Shown: one piece after another, positions 13,740 to 21,096 of the stretch | How positions within the stretch are numbered: position 1 is the first letter of the stretch | How the letters are laid out: every line of letters begins with the position of its first letter | Assembly (NCBI GenBank): GCA_002309345.1 | Contig: DBWZ01000074.1 | Span: 1 to 21,096 of the forward strand | Reading direction: 5' to 3' | DNA: 21,096 nucleotides | DNA from: Pseudobutyrivibrio sp. UBA1225 | GTDB lineage: Bacteria; Bacillota; Clostridia; Lachnospirales; Lachnospiraceae | Translations under genes and position numbers: made by a program | The notes under the pieces: generated by a model | Database searches by the model: none | What the model was told of the DNA's origin: nothing | The model's input: only the letters and a program-made list of their open reading frames with translations

Positions 13740-16628
13740 GTGGAAAAAATGGAAAGTAGAACTAAAATCGAAGAGATGAAAAATCTCGTATCTAACAATA
13801 AATTTGCAGATGCAATGAGCATTGCTGACACAGTTAATTGGCGCAAGGTTCATAATATCAACGATCTTATTTCAGGAAGTGAGTCATACGAGGCAGCCGG
13901 CAAGATCGAAGAAGCAAGAGACTTACTCTACCTGGCTCACGAACGCTCTCCTATCGGAAGAATGATATTGTACAAGCTATGCATGATTTCCATCAAGCTC
14001 AAGGATTTAGACGAAGCACAGGAATACTACAACGAGTTTGTACAGATTGCTCCTCACGATAGTCTCAAGTACATCCTCAAGTACAACATAAGCACAGCAA
14101 AAGGGGCAGACACATCCACTCTCATCAAGATTCTTGAGCAGCTCAAGGACAACGATTTTATTGAAGAGTGGGCCTACGAGCTTGCCTATCTATATCACAA
14201 GACTAACCAAGCCGAAAAATGCATCGCCCTTTGTGACGAGATAATACTTTGGTTTGGAGACGGTCCGGTTGTTGAAAGAGCCCTTGAATTAAAGATGCTC
14301 TATCAACCACTAGACAAGACACAAGAGGACAAATACCGACATCTTCGCCAAAAGAAGGATGGCATTACTGAAATCACGCCGGAGCTTCCTACGGGAATAG
14401 TCCTTCCTGAGGTTGCAGATATCAAGCTTCCTGAGGGGCCGGAGAGGTTTGACACCATCAACCTTCAGGCGGAAATCAAAAAGAATATCGATGAAATCAT
14501 GAAGGCAACCGATACCGGTGAGGTTTCAGAAAACATCGATGCCATCAAAACTCTTGTTGAAGAAATCCCTTACCTTCAGGTTCAAGGAGATTCTCCAGAG
14601 GATGAATCCGAGGATTTCTCTGTCAATGATACATTCCAGCAATATCTAGAGGAGGGGTTCGACGGTCAAATCAGTCTCAGACTTGCTGACGAGAGCCACG
14701 AAACTGAAGAACAAATCGAAGGTCAGATGACAATCGAGGACGTTCTTGCAGAGTGGGAAAAGACAAAGCGTGCAGCAGAGCATGCAATGGAAGAGGCAAA
14801 GAGCAAGGAGCTCGAAAACGCCAGAGCCAAGGCTCTTCGAGAGGCCAACAACGTCCTCAATCGTTTGGAGGGTGCTATGTCCAAGCTTGATGCGGGCATG
14901 ACTTCCGCAGATCTTCTAAAAGAAGAGTACCTATCAAATACAGACGAAAAGGTTCTTGCAGAGGACACATCAGAGATTCCAGAAGTCGAAGAAATACCAA
15001 AGGAAATAGAAACTCTAGAAGCTTCAGAAGAGCAAGAGAATCTGGAAAATCAAGAGGATCAAGATAATCAAGAAGTAAAAGAAATAGAAGACTTAGATGA
15101 AGAGTTTAGCGAAGACACACCAGAGAGCGAAGCTGTTCAAGATCCAGAGTCACATATAGCGTTTAAGATTCCAAAGCTATCTACGGATGGTCATCAAAAG
15201 GGTATTCTAGACATCCCAGTAGTAAGTGCTGGTGATGCCGCCAAGGCGAGCGCTGCAGCAGGAGCAGCAGTAGTTCATGGAGCCACCGAGGCAATGGAAG
15301 ATTTGGCAGGCTGGAAGCCTCCAACATTAAACGAAAACGAGGGGAAAGACGACGTGGATCTTAAAGAAGCATCACAAATAATTGCTGATGTGAACGATTT
15401 TTTGCAGCAAGAAATCGACAGACTTACAGCAGAAAAGCCAGCAGAAACAGAAGCAGAAGAAACAAAAGAAAACTCTCAGGAGTCTGAAATCACAACACCT
15501 GAGATCAAAATAATCGAGCCAGATTTAGAAGAACAATCAGAAGAAGAATCTGTAGACCAGGAACTAGAGCTAGATATCCTTGAGGAGGATGATGACGATG
15601 TTCAATACGAGTTTGCAGAAGATATAGAAGAATCAGAAGAGCAAGAAGATGACTTTGATGATGAAGAAATCTTTGAAGAAGATTCGGCAGAGCCAGAAAT
15701 CAACATCGACGATATAGAGCTTCCTGTTATCCAACTTCCACCAGATTTATTCGAGGAAGAAGAGAATGATCAGGAGCCAGAACCAACATTACCACCTGTT
15801 GAGGAGGTTTCGTTGGAGGAGCAGGCAGAGCCAGAAATCAACATTGAAAACATCAATGTTCAAGAGCCAACATCGGCGGATGCCATAGAAATAGACGAAG
15901 AAGACCTTGAGATTTTCTCATACTTCTTACCAATTAGCGGCATGCGCAAGAACATTATAAAGGCTATCTCTGGTGCAGCAGCCAAGGTTGCAAACCCTAG
16001 TCAAAAGAAAGGGAACATTGCAATTGTAGGCGAGCATGGTTCAGGAAAGACTCAGATGGCCACAAGCATTATCAAGGTTCTCGAAAAGAAAACTGGTTAT
16101 CCAAAGGGCGGTATAGGCAAGATTTCCGGTGAAAAGCTCAACGAAAAGGACATCCAAAGGCTTTACAGCAAGATACAAGGCGGATGCCTAATCATCGAAT
16201 CTGCAGGTGCTATTTCAAAGGAGACAGCGGTTACACTTTCTCTATTAATGGAATCTGATAAAGCAGGCACTATCATCATTATCGAAGACAACAGACGAGG
16301 TATAGAAAAGGCATTTGCAGCAGATAGCTCATTTGCTAATCGTTTCTCAGAAAAGATTGTTATACCAGCCTTTACAATCGATGAGCTAGTATCATTTGCC
16401 AAGACATACGCAATCGAGGCTGGATGCACAATCGATGACATGGGAGTTCTTGCATTGTACAATCGCATCAACCTAATTGGTAGATACAATCATGCAACAA
16501 CAATCAAAGAGGTTGCAGAAATCATGGATGATGCAATTGAGAAATCTTCCCGCGGTGGATTTTTCAACAAGCCTAAATATGATAGATTTGGAAATATCAT
16601 TTTAAAAGAGAAGGATTTTGACAAGTAG
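13740..16628 (+). CDS. TPR-like / acidic linker / CfxQ-SpoVK-like AAA domain protein
   Basis: A 962-residue soluble protein. Residues ~40-195 are helical and TPR-like (GKIEEARDLLYLAHERSP, LDEAQEYYNEFVQIAP). A helical Ala/Glu-rich stretch lies near 335-385. Residues ~405-470 and ~565-730 are extremely rich in Glu/Asp and surely disordered; between them sits an Ala-rich patch (GDAAKASAAAGAAVVHG). The C-terminus (~735-962) is a P-loop domain. Walker A is GEHGSGKT (764-771), the Walker B region is GGCLIIESAG (Glu820, Ser821), and a possible arginine finger is FANRFSEKIVIP (Arg868). The pattern matches CfxQ/SpoVK-type AAA domains, but their usual Asp-Glu in Walker B is Glu-Ser here, so ATP hydrolysis may be weak. 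GTG start: GGAG lies 8 bases upstream. Function unknown. It follows a strong terminator, so it has its own promoter, not clearly identified. Confidence 0.78.
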   Translation: MEKMESRTKIEEMKNLVSNNKFADAMSIADTVNWRKVHNINDLISGSESYEAAGKIEEARDLLYLAHERSPIGRMILYKLCMISIKLKDLDEAQEYYNEFVQIAPHDSLKYILKYNISTAKGADTSTLIKILEQLKDNDFIEEWAYELAYLYHKTNQAEKCIALCDEIILWFGDGPVVERALELKMLYQPLDKTQEDKYRHLRQKKDGITEITPELPTGIVLPEVADIKLPEGPERFDTINLQAEIKKNIDEIMKATDTGEVSENIDAIKTLVEEIPYLQVQGDSPEDESEDFSVNDTFQQYLEEGFDGQISLRLADESHETEEQIEGQMTIEDVLAEWEKTKRAAEHAMEEAKSKELENARAKALREANNVLNRLEGAMSKLDAGMTSADLLKEEYLSNTDEKVLAEDTSEIPEVEEIPKEIETLEASEEQENLENQEDQDNQEVKEIEDLDEEFSEDTPESEAVQDPESHIAFKIPKLSTDGHQKGILDIPVVSAGDAAKASAAAGAAVVHGATEAMEDLAGWKPPTLNENEGKDDVDLKEASQIIADVNDFLQQEIDRLTAEKPAETEAEETKENSQESEITTPEIKIIEPDLEEQSEEESVDQELELDILEEDDDDVQYEFAEDIEESEEQEDDFDDEEIFEEDSAEPEINIDDIELPVIQLPPDLFEEEENDQEPEPTLPPVEEVSLEEQAEPEINIENINVQEPTSADAIEIDEEDLEIFSYFLPISGMRKNIIKAISGAAAKVANPSQKKGNIAIVGEHGSGKTQMATSIIKVLEKKTGYPKGGIGKISGEKLNEKDIQRLYSKIQGGCLIIESAGAISKETAVTLSLLMESDKAGTIIIIEDNRRGIEKAFAADSSFANRFSEKIVIPAFTIDELVSFAKTYAIEAGCTIDDMGVLALYNRINLIGRYNHATTIKEVAEIMDDAIEKSSRGGFFNKPKYDRFGNIILKEKDFDK
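15686..15844 (+). repeat. In-frame direct repeat in the acidic linker
   Basis: A 21-base segment at 15686-15706 recurs identically at 15824-15844, 138 bases (46 codons) apart. Each copy encodes AEPEINI, and the following residues are similar (DDI and ENI). It looks like an internal duplication in the disordered acidic region, or selection for a short linear motif. Confidence 0.75.
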
Positions 16629-16667
16629 TTAGCATATCTATAATTGCAAAGGGGAACAAAAAATAAT

Positions 16668-18566
16668 ATGAGCAATTTTACAGATTTGGATGGTTATCTG
16701 TTTGGTCAGGGTACTCATTATGACATTTTCAAAAAGATGGGAGCCCATAAGGGAAAATTAGGCAGGAGAACCGGAGTATACTTTGATGTGTGGGCTCCAC
16801 ATGCAACTAGTGTGGCAGTTATAGGCGAGTTCAATGATTGGGATGAAACTCGCAACGTTATGCAGCGGGTTGAGCCAGAGTCACAGGGAGTATTTGAGGT
16901 TTTTGTGCCGGAGGCAAAGGAAGGCCAACTATACAAATATCTTATTCACACAGAAACTGGAGAAAAGCTTTACAAAGCAGATCCCTATGCGACCTTTGCA
17001 GAGGTCAGACCGGGCACAGCCTCTAGAATCTACGACTACACCAAATTTAAATGGTCAGATGGAGCTTGGATGAAGCAGCGAAAAGCTTCTACCAATTTTT
17101 GGGAAAAGCCACTTGCCATCTACGAGGTTCATCCTGGCTCATGGAAGAGACATCCAAGACCAGAAAACGATGGTTTTTATAGTTACCGCGAATTTGCTCA
17201 TAGTATTACAGAATATGTTCTCGATATGGGATACACCCATGTTGAGTTGATGGGTATATCCGAATATCCCTTTGATGGTTCTTGGGGATATCAAGTCACA
17301 GGTTATTATGCACCGACTTCACGATATGGAACGCCAGAAGATTTCATGTATCTTGTAAATTACTTGCATAAGCATGGTATAGGTGTAATCCTTGACTGGG
17401 TGCCAGCTCATTTTCCAAGAGATGCTCACGGCTTGGCAGACTTCGATGGACAAGCTCTATACGAATACGCCGACCCGAAAAAGGGGGAGCATCCGGATTG
17501 GGGCACCAAGATTTTTAATTATGGTAAACCAGAGGTTAAAAACTTCCTTATAGGTAGCGCTGTTCAGTGGATAGAGCAATATCACATCGACGGACTTAGG
17601 GTAGATGCTGTTGCTTCTATGCTATATCTAGACTATGGCAAGCGCCAAGGCCAGTGGATTCCAAATGAAAATGGTGGCAAGGAGAATCTCGAAGCAATCG
17701 AGCTATTCAAACACATCAACACCTTGATCCGTGGCCGCTATCCAGGGGCAATAATGATTGCTGAGGAATCAACAGCTTGGCCAAAGATTACAGGAGACGT
17801 TGAAGAGGGAGGCTTAGCCTTTTCTTATAAATGGAACATGGGATGGATGCATGATTTCATCGACTATATGAAATTAGATCCATACTTTAGAAAAGACAAT
17901 CACAACAAGATGACCTTTGCAATGAGCTACAATAGTGCAGAGCGATACATTCTCGTTCTAAGTCACGACGAAGTGGTTCATCTAAAGGGTTCAATGCTTG
18001 CCAAGATGCCAGGTTTAGAGATAGACAAATACAAAAATCTCATGGCTGGGTATGCCTTTATGATGGGTCATCCTGGTAAGAAGCTTTTGTTTATGGGCCA
18101 GGAATTCGCTCAAGGAACAGAATGGAGCGAGGCGCGAGAGCTTGATTGGTATGTTCTAGATAATCCAAATCACAGACATGTTGCAAGAATGTTCAAGGAG
18201 CTTTTGCACATTTACAGGCAATATCCTGCAATGTATCAGTTGGATTTAGCTTGGGAAGGTTTCGAATGGATTAATGCCAACGATGGCTATAGAAGCATAT
18301 TTAGCTTTATTCGTAAATCAAAAAACGACAAGAATGATTTGTTGTTTGTTATAAACATGACACCTATGGCGTACGAAGACTATCGAGTTGGAGTGCCCAC
18401 AAGCAAAAAGCTTAAGAAGGTGCTAGACTCCGAGAATAAAATATTCGGAGGAGCAGGGGATGTTATTGCTTCTTCCATCCTTCCTAGAAAGGAAGAGTGT
18501 GATGGCAGAGATTATTCAGTAGCTTTTCCACTTGCGCCATACCAAGTTGCTATATTTGTATTTTAA
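16668..18566 (+). CDS. glgB: 1,4-alpha-glucan branching enzyme
   Basis: A 632-residue enzyme that cuts alpha-1,4 glucan chains and re-attaches them by alpha-1,6 bonds, making branches in glycogen. An N-terminal beta-sandwich (CBM48-like, about 15-120, with VYFDVWAPHATSVAVIGEFN) precedes the GH13 barrel. Catalytic landmarks are VHPGSWKRHP, GSWGYQVTGYYAPTSRYG, DWVPAHFP (Asp243), GLRVDAV (nucleophile Asp313), AEEST (Glu366, acid/base) and LSHDEV (Asp434). The C-terminal beta domain ends at 632. The length is that of short GlgB forms lacking the extra N-terminal module of E. coli. The start is ATG 16668 after AAAGGGGA; a TTG at 16644 is in frame but lies before that site. No other glycogen gene (glgC, glgA, glgP) is in the window. 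Confidence 0.96.
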   Translation: MSNFTDLDGYLFGQGTHYDIFKKMGAHKGKLGRRTGVYFDVWAPHATSVAVIGEFNDWDETRNVMQRVEPESQGVFEVFVPEAKEGQLYKYLIHTETGEKLYKADPYATFAEVRPGTASRIYDYTKFKWSDGAWMKQRKASTNFWEKPLAIYEVHPGSWKRHPRPENDGFYSYREFAHSITEYVLDMGYTHVELMGISEYPFDGSWGYQVTGYYAPTSRYGTPEDFMYLVNYLHKHGIGVILDWVPAHFPRDAHGLADFDGQALYEYADPKKGEHPDWGTKIFNYGKPEVKNFLIGSAVQWIEQYHIDGLRVDAVASMLYLDYGKRQGQWIPNENGGKENLEAIELFKHINTLIRGRYPGAIMIAEESTAWPKITGDVEEGGLAFSYKWNMGWMHDFIDYMKLDPYFRKDNHNKMTFAMSYNSAERYILVLSHDEVVHLKGSMLAKMPGLEIDKYKNLMAGYAFMMGHPGKKLLFMGQEFAQGTEWSEARELDWYVLDNPNHRHVARMFKELLHIYRQYPAMYQLDLAWEGFEWINANDGYRSIFSFIRKSKNDKNDLLFVINMTPMAYEDYRVGVPTSKKLKKVLDSENKIFGGAGDVIASSILPRKEECDGRDYSVAFPLAPYQVAIFVF

Positions 18567-18592
18567 GATTTAGTAAGAGAAGATTTTCAGTT

Positions 18593-18620
18593 AAGAGTTT
18601 TGCTTAGCAAAACTCTTTCT
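18593..18620 (+). terminator. Hairpin terminator after glgB
   Basis: AAGAGTTTTGC (18593-18603) pairs perfectly with GCAAAACTCTT (18607-18617) around a 3-base loop, 26 bases past the glgB stop. A short pyrimidine tail (TCTT) follows. The stem is strong, but the T run is imperfect. Confidence 0.7.
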
Positions 18621-18632
18621 TGCTTACTAGGA

Positions 18633-18648
18633 ACTAGGAATTTCTAGT
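18633..18648. repeat. CTAG-rich hairpin and tandem 7-mer
   Basis: ACTAGGA is repeated in tandem at 18626-18632 and 18633-18639. The second copy pairs with TCTAGT (18643-18648) to form a small hairpin with loop AATT. Four CTAG tetramers occur within 40 bases (18627, 18634, 18644, 18663). It lies between two larger hairpins. Confidence 0.5.
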
Positions 18649-18664
18649 GGCACCTCCCGCTGCT

Positions 18665-18685
18665 AGAGTTTGCAAAGCAAACTCT
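18665..18685. repeat. Second hairpin, near-copy of the glgB terminator stem
   Basis: AGAGTTTGC (18665-18673) pairs perfectly with GCAAACTCT (18677-18685) around loop AAA. It resembles the stem at 18593-18617, shortened by one T-A pair. It overlaps the -35 region of the downstream promoter, so it could modulate initiation there or, read on the other strand, act as a terminator-like stem. Confidence 0.6.
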
Positions 18686-18697
18686 TTCCTGTATAAT
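18669..18697 (+). promoter_or_regulatory. Promoter of the DUF5711-cvpA operon
   Basis: A perfect TATAAT lies at 18692-18697. TTTGCA (18669-18674) is 17 bases upstream, or TTGCAA (18670-18675) at 16 bases, as a moderate -35. The -35 is inside the left arm and loop of the second hairpin. Initiation near 18704 would leave a leader of about 39 bases before the ATG at 18743. Confidence 0.6.
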
Positions 18698-18742
18698 ATG
18701 GAAAAATCTTAGAGAATTTTATTGATTTAATAGAGAGAAGAT

Positions 18743-19960
18743 ATGGAAGAATTCAAAATCATCAAATTACCAAACAAAAATGAAGACGAAGAAAAAGAGG
18801 TAGATACACCTAAAAGGGATAAATACCAAGACGGCGAGTATGCCCCTCCAAAAAAGAAACATGTGTTTTTGATTATCCTAATCTTAATTGTTATTGTTTC
18901 GGTTATAGTCATCAAGATGCTTACAAAGTATCAGGATTATGAAGTAGAAAAGAGTTGGGATAGAAATGATTCAATTGAAAGCAACTTCCTAAGCTTCAAC
19001 AACAATCTATTAAAGTATAGTGCTGATGGAGTTTTCTACACGGCAGTTACTGGTGAGCTGATTTGGAACTACACCTACGATATGACCAATCCAAACATCG
19101 ACGTTTGCGGAAATTACATAGTGGTGTATGACAAAAAAGGAAATGAAATAGATATTTTTTCCACCAAGGGACATGTAAAATCTATCACAACAACGGTGCC
19201 TGTTATAGAGGCAAAGGTTGCAAAGCAGGGAACAATCAGTGTTCTTTTGCAGGAGAACAACACAAGCTACATACAATTGTATGACAAGGATGGAGATGTT
19301 CTAGTATCAGGAGAGATTCACCCAGAAAATAGTGGTTATCCAGTTTCAATGGCGTTATCTTCAGATGCAACTAGACTATTACTTTCTATTATTAATGTAA
19401 ATGAAGGTGAAGTATCGACAGAGCTTGTGTTCTATGATTTTACAAGTGCAGGTAAGAAAGAAGAAGACAACATAGTTTCCAAGCATAAATATCCTGGAGT
19501 TCTTATTCCAAAAGTAGAGTACTTAAAGAACGATAAGGCTATAGCTTTTGCCGATTCAAAGATTATCATTTATAATAACAACTTCAAGGCTACAGTTGCC
19601 AAGGAAATCAAAGTCTCATCAGACATAAAGAGCATTTTCTATAACGATACCCATTTCGGATATGTTTGTGAAAAGGCCGAAGAGTCTGGTAAGGTAGTCA
19701 ACGAAATCAACGTATACAATCTATACGGCTTTAGGTGGATGAACAAAGAAATAACAGAGGGCTACACTGACATCAAGCTACTAGACAATGATGAAGTCTG
19801 TGTTATCAATGGAGAAGAACTTACTATATATAATCTGCAAGGTATAGGAAAGTTCTACTATAAGTTTGACGAAAGCGTCTACAATGTTTTGCCTGGCACA
19901 ACATCAAGACGTTACTACTTAATAGAAGGAACAAAGACAGAAGAGATATACATAAAATAG
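18743..19960 (+). CDS. DUF5711-family membrane-anchored protein (beta-propeller-like)
   Basis: A 405-residue protein with a charged cytoplasmic N-terminus (1-39, with KNEDEEKEVD and PPKKK), a single transmembrane helix (about 40-57) and a large outside domain of ~345 residues. The positive-inside rule places the C-terminal domain outside the cell. That domain is rich in short beta-strand units with repeated phrases such as GELIWNYTYDMTN, GNYIVVYDKKGNEIDIFSTK and IQLYDKDGDVLVSG, resembling PQQ/WD-type propeller blades. This matches what I know as DUF5711, common in Lachnospiraceae and without an assigned function. No catalytic motif is visible. AGAGAG precedes the ATG. The cvpA-family gene starts 9 bases after its stop, so the two form an operon, suggesting an envelope role. 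Confidence 0.75.
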   Translation: MEEFKIIKLPNKNEDEEKEVDTPKRDKYQDGEYAPPKKKHVFLIILILIVIVSVIVIKMLTKYQDYEVEKSWDRNDSIESNFLSFNNNLLKYSADGVFYTAVTGELIWNYTYDMTNPNIDVCGNYIVVYDKKGNEIDIFSTKGHVKSITTTVPVIEAKVAKQGTISVLLQENNTSYIQLYDKDGDVLVSGEIHPENSGYPVSMALSSDATRLLLSIINVNEGEVSTELVFYDFTSAGKKEEDNIVSKHKYPGVLIPKVEYLKNDKAIAFADSKIIIYNNNFKATVAKEIKVSSDIKSIFYNDTHFGYVCEKAEESGKVVNEINVYNLYGFRWMNKEITEGYTDIKLLDNDEVCVINGEELTIYNLQGIGKFYYKFDESVYNVLPGTTSRRYYLIEGTKTEEIYIK

Positions 19961-19969
19961 GAGTTAGAC

Positions 19970-20641
19970 ATGACAATTAATTATTTACTTATTATTTTTA
20001 TTTTAATGATGCTTGCTTGCGCTTTGCGCGGAGCTCAAAAGGGAATGATTCGAATTCTATTTGGATTGATATCCTGGATTTTCCTTGTATGTTTTGTTAA
20101 TTATGGAAGTGTAAAGGCGGAGGAATATATTACAGATCACACACAGATACCTTCAATGATACAAGAGCATATAGATGAACATTTGCATGACAAATACAAG
20201 ACATCAGAAGAAAAGGAAGCCGGAACAGGTGAAGAGGCGGTGCTTAGCGTCGTTCCAGAAAAGATAAAGGATAATATAACAGATACTATTAAAACATCTA
20301 TAGATAATCTGATTCTATTTGTAGCACAAGAACTTACTGCAGCTGCTATAAAGGGAATTTCTACTATATTAACAGTCATAGTGGGAATCTTACTAATCGC
20401 GCTAATAGATAGGTTGCTCAGGGCGGTTGGTTTTGTTCCAGGAATTAAGGACGTCAACAAAACCCTTGGCTTTGTTGGTGGTGCTTTACAGGGACTAATT
20501 ATCACATGGTTTGCCATGTATCTGGCTAATTGCTTCCCATCCTCTACAGTAGGAGAGTTTATTGTATCAAATAGCCAGTCAAGTAAGGTGCTAAACTTTG
20601 TCTATCAAAACAATCTAATCGAGAAAATTATCGGAAAATAA
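19970..20641 (+). CDS. CvpA-family membrane protein
   Basis: A 223-residue polytopic membrane protein. Hydrophobic segments lie at about 4-20, 27-43, 125-150 and 172-190. The opening NYLLIIFILMMLACALRGAQ then KGMIRILFGLISW has the short first helix and Arg-Gly-x-x-x-G pattern of CvpA proteins. A hydrophilic loop (about 48-105) separates the helix pairs; it is longer than in E. coli CvpA (162 residues). CvpA was named for colicin V production and is linked to envelope or stress phenotypes; its molecular activity is unclear. GGAG precedes the ATG. It follows the DUF5711 gene by 9 bases and is the last protein gene before the rRNA operon, with no clear terminator after it. Confidence 0.82.
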   Translation: MTINYLLIIFILMMLACALRGAQKGMIRILFGLISWIFLVCFVNYGSVKAEEYITDHTQIPSMIQEHIDEHLHDKYKTSEEKEAGTGEEAVLSVVPEKIKDNITDTIKTSIDNLILFVAQELTAAAIKGISTILTVIVGILLIALIDRLLRAVGFVPGIKDVNKTLGFVGGALQGLIITWFAMYLANCFPSSTVGEFIVSNSQSSKVLNFVYQNNLIEKIIGK

Positions 20642-20668
20642 AGACATTAATTTTTTTGAAAAAATATG

Positions 20669-20697
20669 TTGACTTTAATAGGTGTTGATGCTATTAT
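20669..20697 (+). promoter_or_regulatory. rRNA operon promoter P1
   Basis: TTGACT (20669-20674) and TATTAT (20692-20697) are 17 bases apart, 28 bases past the cvpA stop. Together with the stronger promoter downstream it gives the tandem arrangement usual for rRNA operons. Confidence 0.6.
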
Positions 20698-20707
20698 TCT
20701 ATTCGTT

Positions 20708-20753
20708 CCGCTAAAAGCGGTGCACCCTTAGAAAACACTGAGTTTTTCGAGGG
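20708..20753 (+). repeat. Two hairpins between the rRNA promoters
   Basis: CCGC (20708-20711) pairs with GCGG (20717-20720). CCCTT-GAAAA (20725-20735, A20730 bulged) pairs with TTTTCGAGGG (20744-20753). Both would be present only in transcripts starting at P1. Neither is followed by a T run. Confidence 0.5.
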
Positions 20754-20784
20754 AATGATTTTAAAAAATAAATCAAAAAAGTTG

Positions 20785-20813
20785 TTGACAAAGATGGGCA
20801 CTCGTGATAATAT
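20785..20813 (+). promoter_or_regulatory. rRNA operon promoter P2
   Basis: A perfect TTGACA at 20785-20790 is 17 bases from TAATAT at 20808-20813. An A-rich tract (20762-20780) lies directly upstream, like an UP element. Initiation would fall near 20820, about 220 bases before the 16S. Confidence 0.8.
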
Positions 20814-20819
20814 AAACGA

Positions 20820-21039
20820 GTTGCTGCAAAGGGCAACAACAAAGCGCAGATTGATAACTGAACAGTGAAACAAACCTTGAATTAATACATTTATGTATCC
20901 TTGAAATTCATTTAAGTTTCTAATGGTAACAAGCAAGCTTGTTGCTTACACAATCTTTACTTTGTAAAGAGTGTGATTTTGAAACGAAACCTTTATAGTA
21001 AACAAGTCAGTTTTATACTGATTCGGAATTAAACTTTTT
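20820..21039 (+). other. 16S rRNA 5' leader with hairpins
   Basis: No gene lies in this stretch; it is the transcribed spacer before the 16S. GTTGCT pairs with GGCAAC (about 20821-20839) just after the P2 start, like a boxB. AACAAGC (20928-20934) pairs with GCTTGTT (20937-20943). A 12-bp stem with one A-G mismatch is formed by 20949-20960 and 20964-20975. TCAGT (21007-21011) pairs with ACTGA (21017-21021). These probably guide antitermination and RNase processing. The partner for the long 16S processing stem would lie past the window. I could not identify a convincing boxA. Confidence 0.65.

Positions 21040-21096
<57 letters not shown>

Noticed and set aside
18593..18685. CRISPR-like repeat array
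   Set aside because: Only two related short palindromes with a non-matching spacer; no further copies and no cas genes.
20137..20517. Antisense open frame of 126 codons inside the cvpA-family gene
   Set aside because: The + strand product has clear CvpA features and operon context; the antisense product is low-complexity with no start signal.
20651..20666. Terminator after the cvpA-family gene
   Set aside because: The T7/A6 pairing is all A-T with essentially no loop, too weak to count as a terminator.

Overview
The window reads as low-GC Firmicutes DNA, most likely Lachnospiraceae of the Butyrivibrio/Pseudobutyrivibrio kind. This rests on the AT-rich composition, strong GGAGG-type ribosome-binding sites, a clostridial 16S rRNA start at the right edge, the metG-tatD-rsmA and tadA-SRP RNA gene orders, and protein families common in that group (DUF5711 next to CvpA, TPR-GGDEF). 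The assignment comes from sequence pattern only; no search was run. Almost everything lies on the + strand, co-directional with the rRNA operon; only two genes, at 8338-9607, are on the - strand.

Layout. 1-481: 3' end of tyrS with its terminator. 556-5327: a PAP2 phosphatase, a small zinc-ribbon protein, metG, tatD and rsmA, tightly packed. 5364-8337: a TPR-GGDEF diguanylate cyclase and a cytoplasmic GH13 alpha-glucan hydrolase. 8338-9607 (-): a GNAT acetyltransferase and an NrdG2-type radical SAM activase. 9715-10515: tadA and the SRP RNA gene with its own promoter. 10564-13631: a coiled-coil protein translationally coupled to an aconitase-superfamily hydratase, ended by a strong terminator. 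13740-16628: a 962-residue protein with a TPR-like N-terminus, a very acidic middle and a C-terminal CfxQ/SpoVK-like AAA domain. 16668-18566: glgB. 18593-18697: a cluster of small hairpins with a promoter. 18743-20641: a DUF5711 membrane-anchored protein and a CvpA-family protein. 20642-21096: tandem rRNA promoters, a structured leader and the first 57 or so bases of 16S rRNA.

Taken together, most of the window is translation and RNA housekeeping (two aminoacyl-tRNA synthetases, RsmA, TadA, SRP RNA, 16S). Woven in are alpha-glucan metabolism (GH13 hydrolase, GlgB), a probable second-messenger enzyme and several envelope or unknown-function genes. I see no phage, transposon, CRISPR array, tRNA or classical defence island. 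The least explained items are the TPR/acidic/AAA protein, whose Walker B motif looks degenerate; the coiled-coil gene coupled to the aconitase-like hydratase, which sits where dnaX is usual; and the hairpin cluster upstream of the DUF5711 gene, which shares a short motif with the rRNA leader.
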